From NCBI GenBank assembly GCA_023253295.1, contig JALRGZ010000135.1:1-21957 (forward strand): DNA of 21,957 nt, given 5' to 3'. The position numbers and the translations under genes were made by a program. Each line of letters starts with the position of its first letter. Within the stretch, counting starts at the first letter, position 1. The notes under the pieces were generated by a model, which saw nothing but the letters and a program-made list of their open reading frames with translations, was not told the origin of the DNA and made no database searches. Positions 21,767-21,957 of this stretch are shown here, piece by piece. The stretch comes from Flavobacterium sp. Its GTDB lineage: Bacteria > Bacteroidota > Bacteroidia > Flavobacteriales > Flavobacteriaceae.

Positions 21767-21797
21767 ATACTTTTATAAGTTATTGATATAAAAGTAT
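21767..21797. promoter_or_regulatory. Inverted repeat just before the dioxygenase operon start
   Basis: Arms atacttttata (21767-21777) and tataaaagtat (21787-21797) are a perfect 11-base inverted repeat around a 9-base spacer. It ends 5 bases before the start codon of the dioxygenase-like gene, covering the ribosome entry site. It could be an operator or an RNA hairpin that hides the start. The arms are almost all A and T, so an RNA stem would be weak. Confidence 0.45.
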
Positions 21798-21815
21798 TTT
21801 AATTCTGAATTATAA

Positions 21816-21823
21816 CAAAAATA
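21816..21823 (-). promoter_or_regulatory. -7 box TATTTTTG for the dioxygenase operon
   Basis: On the minus strand TATTTTTG (21823-21816) matches TAnnTTTG, 54 bases before the start codon, and the 21767-21797 inverted repeat would lie in the transcribed leader. No TTG is seen at the expected -33 distance. Confidence 0.4.
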
Positions 21824-21893
21824 ATGAGGTTAGCCTTTGGATTTTTGCGGTAAATGGATAGAAATTGGAGAAATTTTAAAATTATTCTCTAGA

Positions 21894-21957
21894 TTATTCT
21901 TTATTGAGTAAAGCGTAAAAAGCAGTTTCATAACTGGCACTAACAGGAATTTCTTCG
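21894..21957 (-). CDS. C-terminal end of an unidentified protein (runs off the right edge)
   Basis: On the minus strand an open frame enters at the window edge and ends at a TAA at 21896-21894. The last 20 residues are EEIPVSASYETAFYALLNKE. They look like real coding sequence and no stop interrupts the frame, but too little is present to name a family. About 70 bases separate this stop from the -7 box of the dioxygenase operon. Confidence 0.45.
   Translation of the reverse strand, partial: EEIPVSASYETAFYALLNKE

Overview
The window looks like chromosome of a member of the Flavobacteriia (Bacteroidota), most like Flavobacterium. The DNA is AT-rich. Several intergenic regions carry the Bacteroidota -7 promoter box TAnnTTTG, two of them with a TTG 20-21 bases upstream. 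The proteins are typical of the group: a DUF4837 lipoprotein, a soluble acyl-ACP desaturase, an S41 peptidase next to rnpA, a LysM transglycosylase next to pgk, and a Ser-Asp-rich lipoprotein. There is no tRNA, rRNA, insertion sequence, integrase, phage gene or CRISPR array, and no intergenic gap exceeds about 300 bases.

Layout. (1) Bases 1-2870, plus strand: the C-terminal part of an NtrY-like histidine kinase, an enoyl-CoA hydratase, a small conserved protein of unknown function and an exported protein of unknown function. A bidirectional terminator at 2881-2908 separates them from the next block. (2) Bases 2957-9340, minus strand: a tripartite RND efflux operon (adaptor lipoprotein, HAE1-type pump, outer-membrane channel lipoprotein). 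It is preceded by a gene for a 141-residue exported protein whose promoter lies almost on its start codon. (3) Bases 9498-12046, minus strand: an HD-domain hydrolase, an acyl-ACP desaturase and a PlsC acyltransferase. The last two form a lipid-synthesis pair. (4) Bases 12173-15099, plus strand: rnpA, an S41 (C-terminal processing) peptidase and a protein with two OmpA-like domains. The last two are joined by a TAATG overlap. (5) Bases 15096-19631, minus strand: pgk, a MltD-like transglycosylase with four LysM repeats and a DUF4837 lipoprotein. The DUF4837 gene ends in a 4-base tail-to-tail overlap with the OmpA gene. (6) Bases 19801-21761, minus strand: a tight three-gene operon of an intradiol dioxygenase-like lipoprotein, a pirin-like bicupin without the usual metal ligands, and a protein of unknown function. 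The last 20 codons of one more minus-strand gene run off the right edge.

Most of the window is ordinary core genome. The parts that deserve a second look are mainly non-coding: degenerate tandem arrays of a 7-base unit (YAGATTT or YAGTTTA) just behind three genes, always in the sense orientation; a decayed LysM gene fragment behind the transglycosylase terminator; and a terminator hairpin that almost touches the start of the HD gene. Among proteins, the dioxygenase-pirin-unknown operon is the best candidate for an undescribed system. Its members are known only as families, and the third has no recognisable domain.
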